Source: Nymphaea colorata (taxonomy: Eukaryota; Streptophyta; Magnoliopsida; Nymphaeales; Nymphaeaceae). Taken from it: a stretch of 64,000 nucleotides of DNA. Below, one piece after another: positions 1 through 12,100 of this stretch. Position 1 is the stretch's first letter. Each line of letters begins with the position of its first letter. The translations under genes and the position numbers were made by a program. The stretch is from NCBI RefSeq assembly GCF_008831285.2, contig NC_045138.2, positions 17,207,934-17,271,933 on the forward strand, read 5' to 3'. A model generated the notes under the pieces. It saw only the letters and a program-made list of their open reading frames with translations, did not search any database and was not told where the DNA came from.

Positions 1-111
1 CACGTTCAGCATGATGCCAAGACAACTAAAGAAATATTTGGCAGAAGGCAACTCATACGGCCTTTGGTTCTGAAACCACTGAGTTATTCTGGATTTAGGA
101 TGGGATGGTAA
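1..111 (+). CDS. Possible last coding exon of a gene entering from the left (partial)
   Basis: Frame 1 is open from the first base to a TAA at 109-111 and encodes 36 residues ending in LKPLSYSGFRMGW. The composition looks protein-like (basic, then hydrophobic, ending in Trp), and the sequence after the stop turns AT-rich like a 3' UTR. I do not recognise the family. No upstream splice site is visible because the window begins inside the frame, so a chance open frame is possible. Confidence 0.35.
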   Translation, partial: HVQHDAKTTKEIFGRRQLIRPLVLKPLSYSGFRMGW

Positions 112-3100
112 TAAGATTGAGATCGATGATGTTTTAAGATCAAAATGGTTTATTATGGATTTTCACGATTATATAATCTTTTTATCTGTTCTGCATCTTG
201 GCAGCAAGGTTAACGACTTTGTATCATACTTTAAAAAAATATTTGCTGCAATATTGAAATTTCACGGTTGTGTTGCATAGATTTGAAAAGCTGTCAGTCT
301 GCCACCTGTTCAGAAGCTATCATGGTCTTCCTTTTCTTAGTTTTTGTCGACAAGCTGGCGCCTGGAAAACGTTACTAAATTTTATACCAACAGATTTGCA
401 CTATGGGTATGAAACTCTCTGACTTTCTTTTTTAACTCTAAAAATATTAAATCTTAGGCCATGCAACAGCAAGGTAGATGGAGTTAGTTCTGGATGAGCT
501 GCTGTCATGAACTTTGTGCGATGGATGCAATGATATTATTGTGTTCTATATATCCGTGTGTATTTTTGTTATTTAAAAAAAAAACCTTTATTTTACCAAT
601 ATTTTTCCATGTGAACATGATTTCTTTTATGAGTTCTTCCTGAGATTTTTCCCACATAAAGTCTGTTGACATCTATCAAAATTCCTTTTAATGCAACCAG
701 GGGCATTGACCCCTTATCTTAGGGGGCAAGAAGTTGGGTGAAAGCTTTTGCTCTTTTTTGTGCAGAAAAATTAAATACTCCTCTTGCTCACGTCAAAACT
801 TTTGAAGATTGAGATCTAATAAAAAGAAAAATATTTTTATGAGTATAATCATATAACCCTACGAAAATAAGAACATTTTTTCACCTCTTTGAACTTTTTC
901 TTTGTAATCACATCCCCGTTTTTCTTTCATAAAAAACAAAAGAAAACGAAGTTCATCTCCCATGTTTTCCCTCAAGAATTAGAGGATCAATTTTTTGGCA
1001 CCAGATCAAATAAAATTTCAAGAATCCTAATAAAATTCTACACAGAGCTGTGCTCTGTACCTTTGAAAACAATTTTGTATAATTAAGCTCCTTGGCACGA
1101 AAAGTCTCACCCTTCATCCAAGCCAACAACATGTTATTTTCATAATTTTGTTGTTATCACAGTCATTATTATGTAACAAGCTATGGAGATACAAACGGTC
1201 TCGTGTATGGGGAAACTAAATGGCTCATCCCTCAAGAAACGTAAGCTTTCAAACTTGAGCTTTATTTTGAAAGCCCACACACTAGATCAGAGAAGACAGA
1301 TTATTATTGTTGGACTTACTTACTTGGTGTGTATAATCTAACTTCTCAAATAATTATACATGAAATCTCATGATGGCAGTTTGGATCCTTATATATAGTT
1401 AATAGTCAAACGTCACATGTCCTTAATTTTGTCCATGATGGCAATTTTCCGGGTGAGAAAGATGGTTCTCCCACCACCCACATAAGAGCCAACACCCTTC
1501 TCTTTCCCCTTGGGTCCAAATTTGTGTTAGTAGTAGGTGTTGAGATCTTCGCTTGGTTTAACTGATACATAGGACTCATACTCCTGTACAATACAGGAGC
1601 ATAGCCACCCACGGGTTTCAAAATGGAGACATGCCTGAGTTCTCCACGAGTCCGCCATTTGATATATGACCCGAAGAGCTTCTATGAAAACAGCTTTTTC
1701 AGAAAACTTTTTTTTCTTTTAAATGTTGTTTTCATGTCACTAAACAAGTCAAAAAAATGAGTTTTGAAGGCAAAACAGCGTTTTACCTTGAAAATGATTT
1801 TTTTTTTTTACATGCATCCAAACATGCCCTAAGAAGTTGCATGAAAATTGAATCCAGGATGGCAAAACGTGAGAAAACCCTAATTTCAGGTCCAACCCAT
1901 GTGCCCCCATGCTTTTAAGGCTGGAGCCTGCCCAGGCCCATTATAAGTGTGTCAAGAACTGGTTGGTTTGTGTTAACTTGTACTGGATCTGGCAGGGTCT
2001 GGGTTTTGTGGACAAAATCTTTAATGAACCTGTCTCCCTCATCATTTTCGAAGCCATGGATATGGATCTTCTTATGATAGCCAGATCTACACTGAGGTAT
2101 TGATGGTGATTCTCAAATATCGCAGAACAGAATGTCATACAATGAGATAGAATGTAATAGAAACGCTGGTGCGTCTGATAAGAAGAACATTATGCTTTTG
2201 GAAAATATGTGTTTATAATGTGTGCTTGAAGAATGCAATCTTCTCAATTCAGAAAATATAACATGAAACATATTGTTACGTCCTCTAAGTTCAATGTTAA
2301 GATGTTAAGTCCAAAGTCACATTATGATCTGATATCATTAACACGTCAAACCAAACAACACCAACTATCCCACCTTTCTTTTAGATAAGCAAGCTGGGAT
2401 TAGGTAGAGTGTGACCAAATTATCAGAACGTCAGTGGACAAAACTCTTGTCCTTACCCGTCATGAATGTATTTAAGACGGATACATGAAATAAAATGCGA
2501 ATAAGATGAGTTCATGACAGATCTCGCAATTTCTGGCTATTAAAATATCCAACTTTCCCCGTATTTAGCTGTTCCATGTTTGACTCATTTGCAGCCTGAC
2601 ATCACAAAAGGACCACAAATGAACAGTAGATCGTACCATCTTCTACTTGAAACAATAGATGAAAAATGGGAACATCCTTGGACATTCTGTGCCAGACTTT
2701 TTCCACCATCACTCAAACACGCCCTCAGTACATGCCCAAAAGGTGTCCGTGCATGTAATAAAGGTGATACTTAGTAGATGCCACCAACTTGATTAACTAT
2801 GATGAGTTGGAAACACGTAAGAATTATTTCTTGTCGCAAGGTCGGCGCTGAGTAGGCATGAAAACCTTACCAACCGTGGGCCGACCTAATTGTGACCAGT
2901 GAGTAGGAGACTCCCTTTTCCCCTTCTCTTGACCTACCAAAGAAAAGTTGGGCCGACCCACATAATGGGCAAAAGTTTGTTCCTTGAAAAGAATTTTACG
3001 CCATGAAGACGAACAGCTTTTGAAGGTCCCCGGAATTTGGTTGGTACCAAACACAGGAGAAACTTGAACAAGTTTGAAAGGAAAAAAAGAGAGATTTAAT

Positions 3101-3554
3101 TGATTGAGATTTCAAATCAAATGGAAATGCGTGTAGAGCTCAATGGATGCCTCTGCTAGCTCATGTTTTTTTTGTGAAAGTATACCAAATTATTGACTAG
3201 AAAGACTTGAATGGTTTGGATTTGGGTTGGGATCGATTTAGTATAATCTTTCAGGAAACAAACATAAGATTCTGAATTGGTCCATTAGGATCTGGACTCA
3301 GCTGATTGTTTCTGTTTCGGATAATTTGAAGAATCATCAACTGAAGTTCAATAATCTCCAGTTCTGCCCGAATCTGATGCATTTACATCCCCTAAAAAAA
3401 CAAATGTAAGATGCCTAGCTATTCAGTTAGAACTTGGTTTCCGCTAACCTAGTATCTGTTTGGTATAATTTGGAGAATCATCAATTGAAATTCAATAATG
3501 TTCCGATTTGACCTCATTAGTAGCTGTCGATCTTAGGGGTAAGGGAGACACTTT
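112..3554. other. Intergenic, no gene seen
   Basis: This stretch is AT-rich and contains only open frames of under about 80 codons with no recognisable protein features. The first several hundred bases may be the 3' UTR and downstream region of the partial gene at the left edge. No tRNA, conserved motif or clear transposon end was found. Confidence 0.6.
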
Positions 3555-3990
3555 TATAATACCTCAAAAATTTAATCTCATGTTAAAGATTATGAATTAT
3601 CTTTAAGAGCTTATAAAAAATGTAATTAAATAGATGGTTATTCTTTGGAGTCGAAACTAGTAGGAGGCGGGTTGGAATCCGCCGAAGCAAGGGCTCGAGC
3701 CTAGAAGTGGGTTGGGTTGTTATAGTGGTATCAGAGCCGGTTCAACACTCGGACCTATGGTCCCACACAGGCAAATGCATGTGCTTTAGAATGGGTGGAT
3801 TGTAACATCTCAAAAATTTAATCTCGTATTAAAGATTATGAGGGATCTTCAAGGGCTTATAAATGAGGTTATTAAATAGATGGTCGTCCTGAATCCTAGT
3901 CTTTTTGAGGTTGAAACCGAAACTGCTATGAGGATGGTTGGGATCAGCCGAAACAAGGGCCCGAGCCTAAAAGTGTGTCGAGTTGTTACA
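3555..3990 (+). mobile_element. TRIM (terminal-repeat retrotransposon in miniature)
   Basis: Two diverged direct repeats, 3555-3724 and 3801-3990, act as LTRs: they begin TATAATACCTC and TGTAACATCTC and end TTGTTATA and TTGTTACA. Immediately after the first LTR, at 3726-3737, is TGGTATCAGAGC, the classical primer-binding site complementary to the 3' end of initiator tRNA-Met. Only 76 bp separate the LTRs, so no protein is encoded, which is the hallmark of TRIMs. The element is flanked by ACTTT (3550-3554) and ACTTC (3991-3995), a target-site duplication with one mismatch. LTR divergence and the decayed TG at the left end indicate an old insertion. Confidence 0.88.
3726..3737 (+). promoter_or_regulatory. 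tRNA-iMet primer-binding site of the TRIM
   Basis: The 12-base motif TGGTATCAGAGC sits two bases after the end of the left LTR, the position expected for minus-strand priming in plant LTR retroelements. Confidence 0.85.
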
Positions 3991-3995
3991 ACTTC

Positions 3996-5213
3996 GGCTC
4001 TCGCTTAGATGATGGGATACTTGGATTTTCTCCCGCTCAACCAAATCAACTAAAATTGAACAATTTCTAGATCTGACCAGAAGCGAACCCATTTAGATCC
4101 CCAAATAGTTGTTGATAACTCATTCTCTGACCTGTTGTGTGCCAACTAAAAGGACCATCTTTCTATCTTCATCTTTTTCTGCTCCAAAGGTGAAAGAATT
4201 TTGACTGCTTGATTTGCTTTTTGAGTTGCTGGCCAAGGTCTAGGGTGGAACAATCATGTCAAGCAATTTAAAATCTTATTTTCTCTTTGCTCATGATTTG
4301 AAAACTTTAGTGCTGGTGATCCTGAGGCCCTGCATAACTTGGGCACCCAACTTTGAAACCCCTTTTTCCCCAGTCTGACACAAAGCAATCGAGTTGTCTA
4401 TGTGCACCCCATTTACACACCCATTTCTTGAGAATCAAATTGTAAAAGAAAACATTAAAAGGTTTTGGAAAAATGATGGGTTTCTCTTCTTTTTTTTTTT
4501 TTTTTACTTATGGAAGGAAAAATATGAGTCAAAGGAGACATGATATAGATTGGTAACAAGCATTGATGGTGTTGAACACAATGATGAGCAGGGAAACCTA
4601 AAGTGACAAAATATAAAGATCTTCCAACTCTGGAAATTATTTTGTTTTAAAAAGAAAATCTCAGGAAAACTTTAGCGCTTGTAAGAAGTACGAAAAAGCT
4701 AACAAGAATGTCAACAATATAAGAAGCAAGGCAAACTATTTTTTCACAGGTACGAAATCCTAGAAATAAGTGTTTTATTTATTTCCTTTTATTATCATGA
4801 TGTCTGGTGTTAAGTGTACCAATATCTTTCTTACTAGGTTTCATGTTGATATGCCAGTTTTAGAGTCAAATGACAGATCTTGAACACCTTTTTGCGCAAA
4901 AGGAAAGAAACTTTTGTAGAATATGATCAGTGCAATGTTTGGTGAGTTTATAAATGCATGCCATATCATTTTCTTATTTTACTTGGGGAAACTCTTTCTA
5001 GAAAAGAAGCTTCATCGCTCATCTGGGCAAAAATCCTGAAAGCCATTTGATCGCACCCTTGGTTCTGGCATCGACTTTTGCAAACAAAGCGCACCATTAA
5101 GATTTGAACCAGTGACTAGCTGTCTACCAGCCCATGGCCCAACCAGTTATGTCACATCATTCAGGACTCATACAAGAGTTTTCAACTTGACACCCTTCAC
5201 ATCCTCCTCCTCT
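3996..5213. other. Intergenic, no gene seen
   Basis: No open frame of credible length and no splice-linked coding exons are visible. A T-rich tract lies near 4490-4505. Confidence 0.6.
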
Positions 5214-5566
5214 CAGGGCAGTACAATGAGTCGAGCCAACTCGAAGTCGACTAGCTCAAGGTCCACTCCCTCGAGCTTAACTAAACTTGAGTTTATGAAC
5301 GAGTCAAGTTAAACTCAAGTAAGCCCATTTAATCTAGGTTATCATTTTTTTTGTAATTTAGAAACTTAAAACCAAGGAAAAAGATCCAATTCAAATTGGG
5401 AGTTGGTAAACAAGCTTAGGTGAGTTTCGAGCTGAGGCTGAGTCAAGCTTGAGCTAACCTTGTACAGCTCAATTTGAGCTCAAGCCAAGCTCGAGCCTAG
5501 CAATATATGAGTCTAGTCAAGTCAAGATGACTGATCTCGTGCTCAACTCGGCTCGGTACAGCCCTA
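5214..5566. mobile_element. CTCGAG-rich MITE, degenerate TIRs
   Basis: The left end reads AGGGCAGTAC and the right end GTACAGCCCT, inverted apart from one mismatch. The body is built from diverged short GAGCTCGAG/GAGTCGAG-type motifs in both orientations. It resembles the better preserved element at 24562-25024. No clear target-site duplication was found, so the exact ends are approximate. Confidence 0.55.
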
Positions 5567-6899
5567 GCCCCTTTCCCTTGGCCATGAAATCTTTAGCATA
5601 GACAAACAAATGAAGAAAAGGCTAGACTGTATCAACTTCAATCGAAGTGTGGATTCCACTGCTGGTCTGCAATTCTTTTGGAGACTCGTACGGGGATGCA
5701 ATCACGTAAGCACATCGGATTTGCATTCAGACACCTGCCCATTCTAACATGTTAATCAGTAGGCAAATGAAATTCCTTAGATCCAAACTTGGTATGGACA
5801 TGGGATTCTGCATCCAAGTCAAAACATGAGACCACTTAAAACCCAAATGTGAGTGGACTGGGAGATCAGGTCATACATTGGATCCAAATTCTTACTTGAA
5901 AGTTCAATTATGCAAGATCCAATTATGCCAGAATCCATAAAGCCTAGATCCAAGTTTCAACTCTAGTCAGACCTGTCCAGTTTCCATGATTAGTGGCTGA
6001 GATGGTGGACTGTATCAAGGTACAACAGCACTAACCCCATTCCATGATTGTCTCCAACGAAATGTCATGTTGGAAGAAAGGGCTCAGTTTGAGGGGTTGG
6101 TACACCTTTACAAAGCGCTACGTGAAAGCTTTGTGTTGTTTGAGCACTGATCATCCACATCCCAGGAATGATAGCTCCTAGATCCAAACAAAACAAGCCT
6201 AATATCAATTCCTGGATCAAGGTCTAATCCGAGATGTATAATTTTTTACTTCATTGACCAAGTTTGGGTAAACCGGAGTATTTCATCTTATCACCAGCTG
6301 AGAGCCGAAGCTTCCACCTTTCCCCTCATCTCCTTGGGTTAACAGGTTTCAATTTACACATTGGTCTCCTCCCCATTATGTCACATAGAGTTGATGCCTT
6401 AAGGGTTTGAAAGAGAGAACGGCCACCTACCTGCCCCTGCCCTCTGTTTGTGCCAACCCCCTCGGGCTCCCGTTCGAAGTCCCCAATGGTCTCCTAAGGA
6501 AACCCAATAAAAGCATGCAAATCATATTTCTGGACCCTCTTGAGCATCAAAATGATTCCTTGTTCCTTGGGTGGATTCAGTTTTTTTCTTTCTGTAATGG
6601 TTAATTAGGAATGTAAAATGGTCAAACTCGATTTAGATCTACTGTTTGCCAAATGCGATCTTATCAGATCTTTTCCTGTCGAATTCAAACTCACAGTCGG
6701 ATTTGGACTTGAATTTCTTCAAACTGATTTCTGGATTCACAGGCATAAAACCTGCAGACCTTATCCTTGTGGGTTATCAAACTCAGGTCCAAATCTGGCT
6801 ACTATTGTGAAACTTAGCACAAGCTGAAGTTTCCCTGCGAACAAACACATTGAAAAGCAAAAAAAAGAAATCCAAAACACTTATCTAGCCACTATCATG
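5567..6899. other. Intergenic, no gene seen
   Basis: Short open frames at 6407-6604 and 6618-6827 show no recognisable domain and no splice-linked continuation. The stretch carries many short GGATCC/GGATTTGG-like words, common in decayed repeat DNA. Confidence 0.55.
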
Positions 6900-7294
6900 T
6901 AGGGATATACAATGAGTAGAATCAACTCGGGATCAACTCCAACTCACCAGTGTAAGCTCGAGCTTGAGTTAAAGCTCGAGTTATAAATGACTCGAGTTCG
7001 AGTTACACAAGCTTGACTCGGCTCATGTCTTCCCTATATACTAATTTTCAGGGGCATATTGGTATTTTTTATAAATATATTAACACCCTTTTTGTGGTTT
7101 TCATTTTCATTTTCATTTAAAGAAAAAATATATATGAATCAAGTGACACAAGCTTAAACAAGTCGAGCTATGGCTCGAACTCCCTTTACCAAATCGAACT
7201 CGAGCTAATATCATAAAGCTCTACTCGAGCTTGAGCCAAATAAATTAATAATATGTGACAAGTTCAAGCTTGTCTTGACTGCTGTATGAACCAA
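6900..7294. mobile_element. CTCGAG-rich MITE remnant
   Basis: This is another copy of the family with GAGCTTGAG/CTCGAG motifs in both orientations. The left end TAGGGATATAC and right end GTATGAACCAA are only weakly inverted, so the boundaries are approximate and the element is old. Confidence 0.4.
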
Positions 7295-8640
7295 ATATCA
7301 TGGTTACCAAAGAAAAGGAATCCGAATTTTCAGAAAGTTCAGACACCAAAGCCAGTTACCCTATAAAAAGTGAAAGGAACTTGCCCTAAATTCTGGTGGC
7401 ACCAACGCGCATGAAATCATGAAGCCCCTTTTTGCAGGACAAAAACGAACCAGTTCTCAGTTGCCTTTCTCTGATTTCACAAGACATTTTCCCACTCCCA
7501 AGGAGTAAAAAGGACACCGTACCTTTCATTCCACAAGTCCATCCATCATCATAAGGGCCGATGGCTACAGTAATTTTTCCCTTTCCCTACAAGTAAGCTC
7601 CGGTCTCATGGACAGGGGACACCATGTTTTGCTCACAGGTTGCCAAACTGGAAGAAAGGTTGCCCAACTGGAGAAAGTTCAGCTCCTTTTACCAACCCTC
7701 CTGTGCCACATCTTCACCAAGTTAGAACGTTGTTTAACCAGCATTTTTTTTTTCCTCCTTGAATGGGCAAAATGAGGTTTTCTTGGGCTTTCAGAGCAGC
7801 TAGGCTCAAGTCTCACAAGCGATGTGCTTGTTGAAGGTATAGCAGAAGTCGAGCAGATACCCTCCGAAGGGATTTTACCAATATCACGAAGCTTTGCTCC
7901 TTCTTATATACCACAGGTCGAACATGTAGACGCCAGGGGTTTGACCACTAGTTTCTCTTTAAGTTTGTCCCAAACTAACTGAGGATACTAAAATAAAATG
8001 CACTTCAGGGATTGAAATGTTTAGCTAGATGGATGGAGCTGTCGCCAGCTTTGAAAAGGTAAAAATCGCTTCAGAGTGTGAAGCAACAAACTTCCCTGAC
8101 AGAGTTGGTCACATGTTAGTGGCTCTCAATCCCTACAAGGCGTCCCTTTTCTCCTGCAAAACTTTAAATAACAAGAAATCATGTTGGAACAAACTCGAGA
8201 AGATGCACAGCTTGTTAGTTAGCGGGTAGTTGAAGAATCACTCGGTAAATATGCTTGGAAAACATCAACTTTGCCGGATAGACTTTTCCTCCCTAGAGAG
8301 TGAATTTTGTTCGTCGATTAGTGTCCTCATTTCCAGCCCTCCTCTTCCCCGTCACACGATCAAATAGAACTTTTCATGAGAACTTTAAATTTCATGTAAG
8401 ACTGTTAAGTTGTCCCTTTGCTTTCACGGATAGCCGCAATCTTTTCCCATATGTTACTTAGACTTTTCATATGACTTTTCTTGTCATATTGAAGCATGCA
8501 GTCGATCCTATCTGCTAATTTCCGTCCGCAAAAACCCCTTCAACCACATAGAGCAAGCAATAATCGGACATTCTTTCTGCTACATTCTTATATACAGAAA
8601 TATTCTCGTGCTGAGATGCAACATAGTTCCATATACCTCT
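7295..8640. other. Intergenic, no gene seen
   Basis: A 66-codon frame at 8029-8229 has no recognisable features. The rightmost part may be downstream flank of the minus-strand MRS2 gene. Confidence 0.5.
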
Positions 8641-9107
8641 CAATTACATAGTACAATGGCCGGCAACACCTTTCATTCGCATAGCCAGTTTTTTATTCTT
8701 AGTAATGTATTCGATGGATGACATGTTTCTATAAAGATTATACACTTGTAATAATGAACTTGCTCCGACGCAAGCTCAAAACTAAGAATCAAGAAGAAAA
8801 AAAAAATAACAATGGCTACGAGATGCTGCCATCTCATTGGTATCAGCTGGTTACCATGCTCCTCCAACTTTCAGTAATTCCTCCTCAATAGAAGTGCATT
8901 TAAGCCACTTTTATGTGGCTGAACGGTAACAACAACGACGTTGACCTCCAAAGAAGAAGTTTGACTTTTTATAGATAGTAACTGCACTTTATCGATGCCC
9001 TGTTGCATATTTTCAACCAGAGCAGAACATGCTGCATAAAGAGCCTTCGCTTCTCTTTGGCGCCACAAGGTCAGGAGGGCTCCACTAGGGCAGAAGGTGC
9101 TTCGACG

Positions 9108-12100
9108 TCAACTCCCAACCAGACCTTTGTATCGAGCATATGAAACGATAAGGGAGAACAGCAACAAACAACCAACTCCAGAAAGGATAACCACCTATTA
9201 AATGCACAATATGATTAACATTGTCGAAAAGCAAAAAAAGTACAAAAAAACTGATAATAGAACTTGGCAGTTTACCCATTTGAACATATAGCCATGATCA
9301 TCGTTCCATGTATAAGGGATATTCATGCCGAAAATTCCAGCAACCAATGAATATACGGAAAGGCAAACCGTGCCAGAACTTAGGAAGAGCTCCAGCTGCC
9401 ATCAATACAACAGAGGCAATTTGAGAATATGATACACTAATCCACCAAAACGAATGATCATATAAAAAGAGCCACAAAGCAAATGTGAATTGACAAAGTC
9501 AAATTGGTTTCTTTAAGCACTGGTAACAGGTATATTTCTTTATTATAAAATGATGTGACATGGGTACTTCCAATGATCCACGTCATGCAAGCACTTTTGG
9601 GTGTAATTGCTGGGAGCTTCTAGGAACTGCCATAATATCCAGGCTATATTTTATTATACATTGCACACACTTTATATGCATATGCTTTTTTAGACATATT
9701 TCAATGTTATCCAATGCCGTTAAACCATCACAACCAGATGTCACTTTATCCCTTTCTGAAAAATAATTGCTTAAATACAATGTATGAAACATAGACGATG
9801 CAAACATGTAGACAGTTATATCAGATGATAGAGGTACTCAAAGCAATCACCTGAATCAGCTGGTTCCGATGATTATCAAGCTGGAAAACATGGCAAAGAG
9901 AAGGTTTAGTCTGGAGACTTGCATGGTCAAGACAAAGGCCATTAAGACAGCCAATTACCTGGATGTTGATGTAGTCTTCTGTATCATCGATGTATTCACG
10001 CAGCTGCGACGTACAATGGAAAATTGTGCGTTACACATGAACATAAGTGATGGAGATGATACATGATATAAGCCTTGAAAATATATTATTTAGCAAGAAA
10101 CAAGTCTCTTAAACAAAACTCCCCAAAGTTGTTCATAGAAGCTGAAGGAAACAATGCCATCGGCCCATCGCTACTTATTTAACAAAAATTAGTTTAGCTA
10201 CTCTATGGTGCTTTCCACCTTCCAAGCTCAGTCATGCCTTAAACTCTCAAAATAGTCGAAGACTGAAAGCTGTAGAGATTTTTCCTTTTTCCTCTTTCAT
10301 AATTGAGCTTACAGATCTAGCTTTGACATAAGCATATGATCTCAAAAGGGCCATTCTGAAGAGGATTACTACTTAAAAATATACTAATAACCTCAGAATC
10401 GTCTAAAGTGTAACAGCCCATTCCTTCTGTGTTCTTTTTCTCCACCGTCAACTATTTTTGACATGCAAGAACATCATGCAAGTAAGAAACTCATTCTACA
10501 TTCTTTGTGCATGCCATGAAGCAAGACGGTTAGCCAGAACAGTTTTTCAAAACGTCAGATTCCCAACTTGATTATTGGAACACAAGTAAGCAGAGATGAA
10601 GCAGATGGGCCAACTTATAAATAGTAAACTCCAAGTCTTTAAGTCCAAGAATGAAAGCAATCAAGAGCAATGGAGCACAACTTTATTCACAATGCACAAA
10701 TAATCAACCTACCACCTTTTTTTCATATCTTGACAGGCAAAACTTTGCTGACCTAACAATTGGCCATCACAGAAAAGAAACTTTATAAGGAAATGGCTTA
10801 TCAGTGATAAGATAGGTTCTTGATTCCATTACATTATCAGGCTCACAAAAAGCCAACAAGACTTTGGCAAGTTGAGAATCGATGTAGGCTGTCAAAAAAT
10901 TGATAAAACAAAAAAAATTGATAAAGGAAATATAATTATACTCTTTGCTCCTGGCTAGACAAGATGTTCCTGCTGTTCCCAGCCTTCATTAGAAAGCACC
11001 AAAAAGTAAAGGAACAATAACTAAGACACATACATGCACACACACATTCACATATACAAATCCAAGAAACAAACTGGCATGTGCATGGGCATTTTATTCT
11101 ACTTGTTAGTTATTACAGGAGTAGTGCTCACCGTGGTAAGCCTGTTAAGTGTGCCATCAATCTGCATAAAGTATGCCTGCAAATGGCCAGATTTTTTGTT
11201 TAAACAACACAAGGAATTGAAAAGAGAAAAAGAAATTCAACATATGGATTGATTTTCTTTTAAACCACAAAAAGGGATTGGAAAAGAAAAAATAATGCAA
11301 CAACTTTTGACCTCGAGTAACATCTCAAGCTCCTCAATATCATTTTCATTCCCATGAACCGTTGCAGCACTAACACGGCTAGCCCTAGATATTTTCGAAG
11401 CAATTGTAGGAGAAGCAGGAAACCAGTTTGGTGCACCGGAGCCACTGATGGGAGAAGTTGCACCAGCTGATTTCCTTGTTAAATAAAGATCTGCCATATC
11501 ATCATCATCATCCAATAGTTGTTCAAGTTCATCTCTGACCTGTGAACAAAAAGCATTGGGTAGTGGACAGAAGCTTGTAAGGGGAGAAAGTTCACTCCAA
11601 AGGAGATAGAAATCAAAGCATGAAAGCCATGTGATTCATAATTTTGAGACTAGTATTACATGAAATTCTAATTTTTCATCTAAAACTAATCTCTGGAATA
11701 AACAAAATAGCCAAGAGCCTGACCAAGTCTATTCTTGAAAATTCATCTTCAGCATCCCAGTTGATGCAAAAAGACACAAGCTTCAGGACTGCAAACCTAA
11801 CCCCAAAGGAGTGGACAACAGAAACACCATTAGCAAACACCACACCTTTAATCCCACCTATCAATGCCATTCATGATTACATTCTCTTAGCCCTTGTATA
11901 AAGCTCTTTGGGTTCCAAAATCTCAAGTAGTCTAACTAGTCATTTGAGTCGGATACTGACCGACCCGCTAAGCCACATGGGTGCCAGTACAGATGTAGGT
12001 GTAAGTACAGCAGTGCAGGTGTGCAAATTGTAAAAATATGGGTACAGAGGTATGGGAAGGCATAGATATAAATTAAAATTAGACATTTAGTTTTCATGTT

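Noticed and set aside
3724-3740. Possible tRNA gene fragment
   Set aside because: The TGGTATCAGAGC word is the primer-binding site of the TRIM; no cloverleaf can be formed around it.
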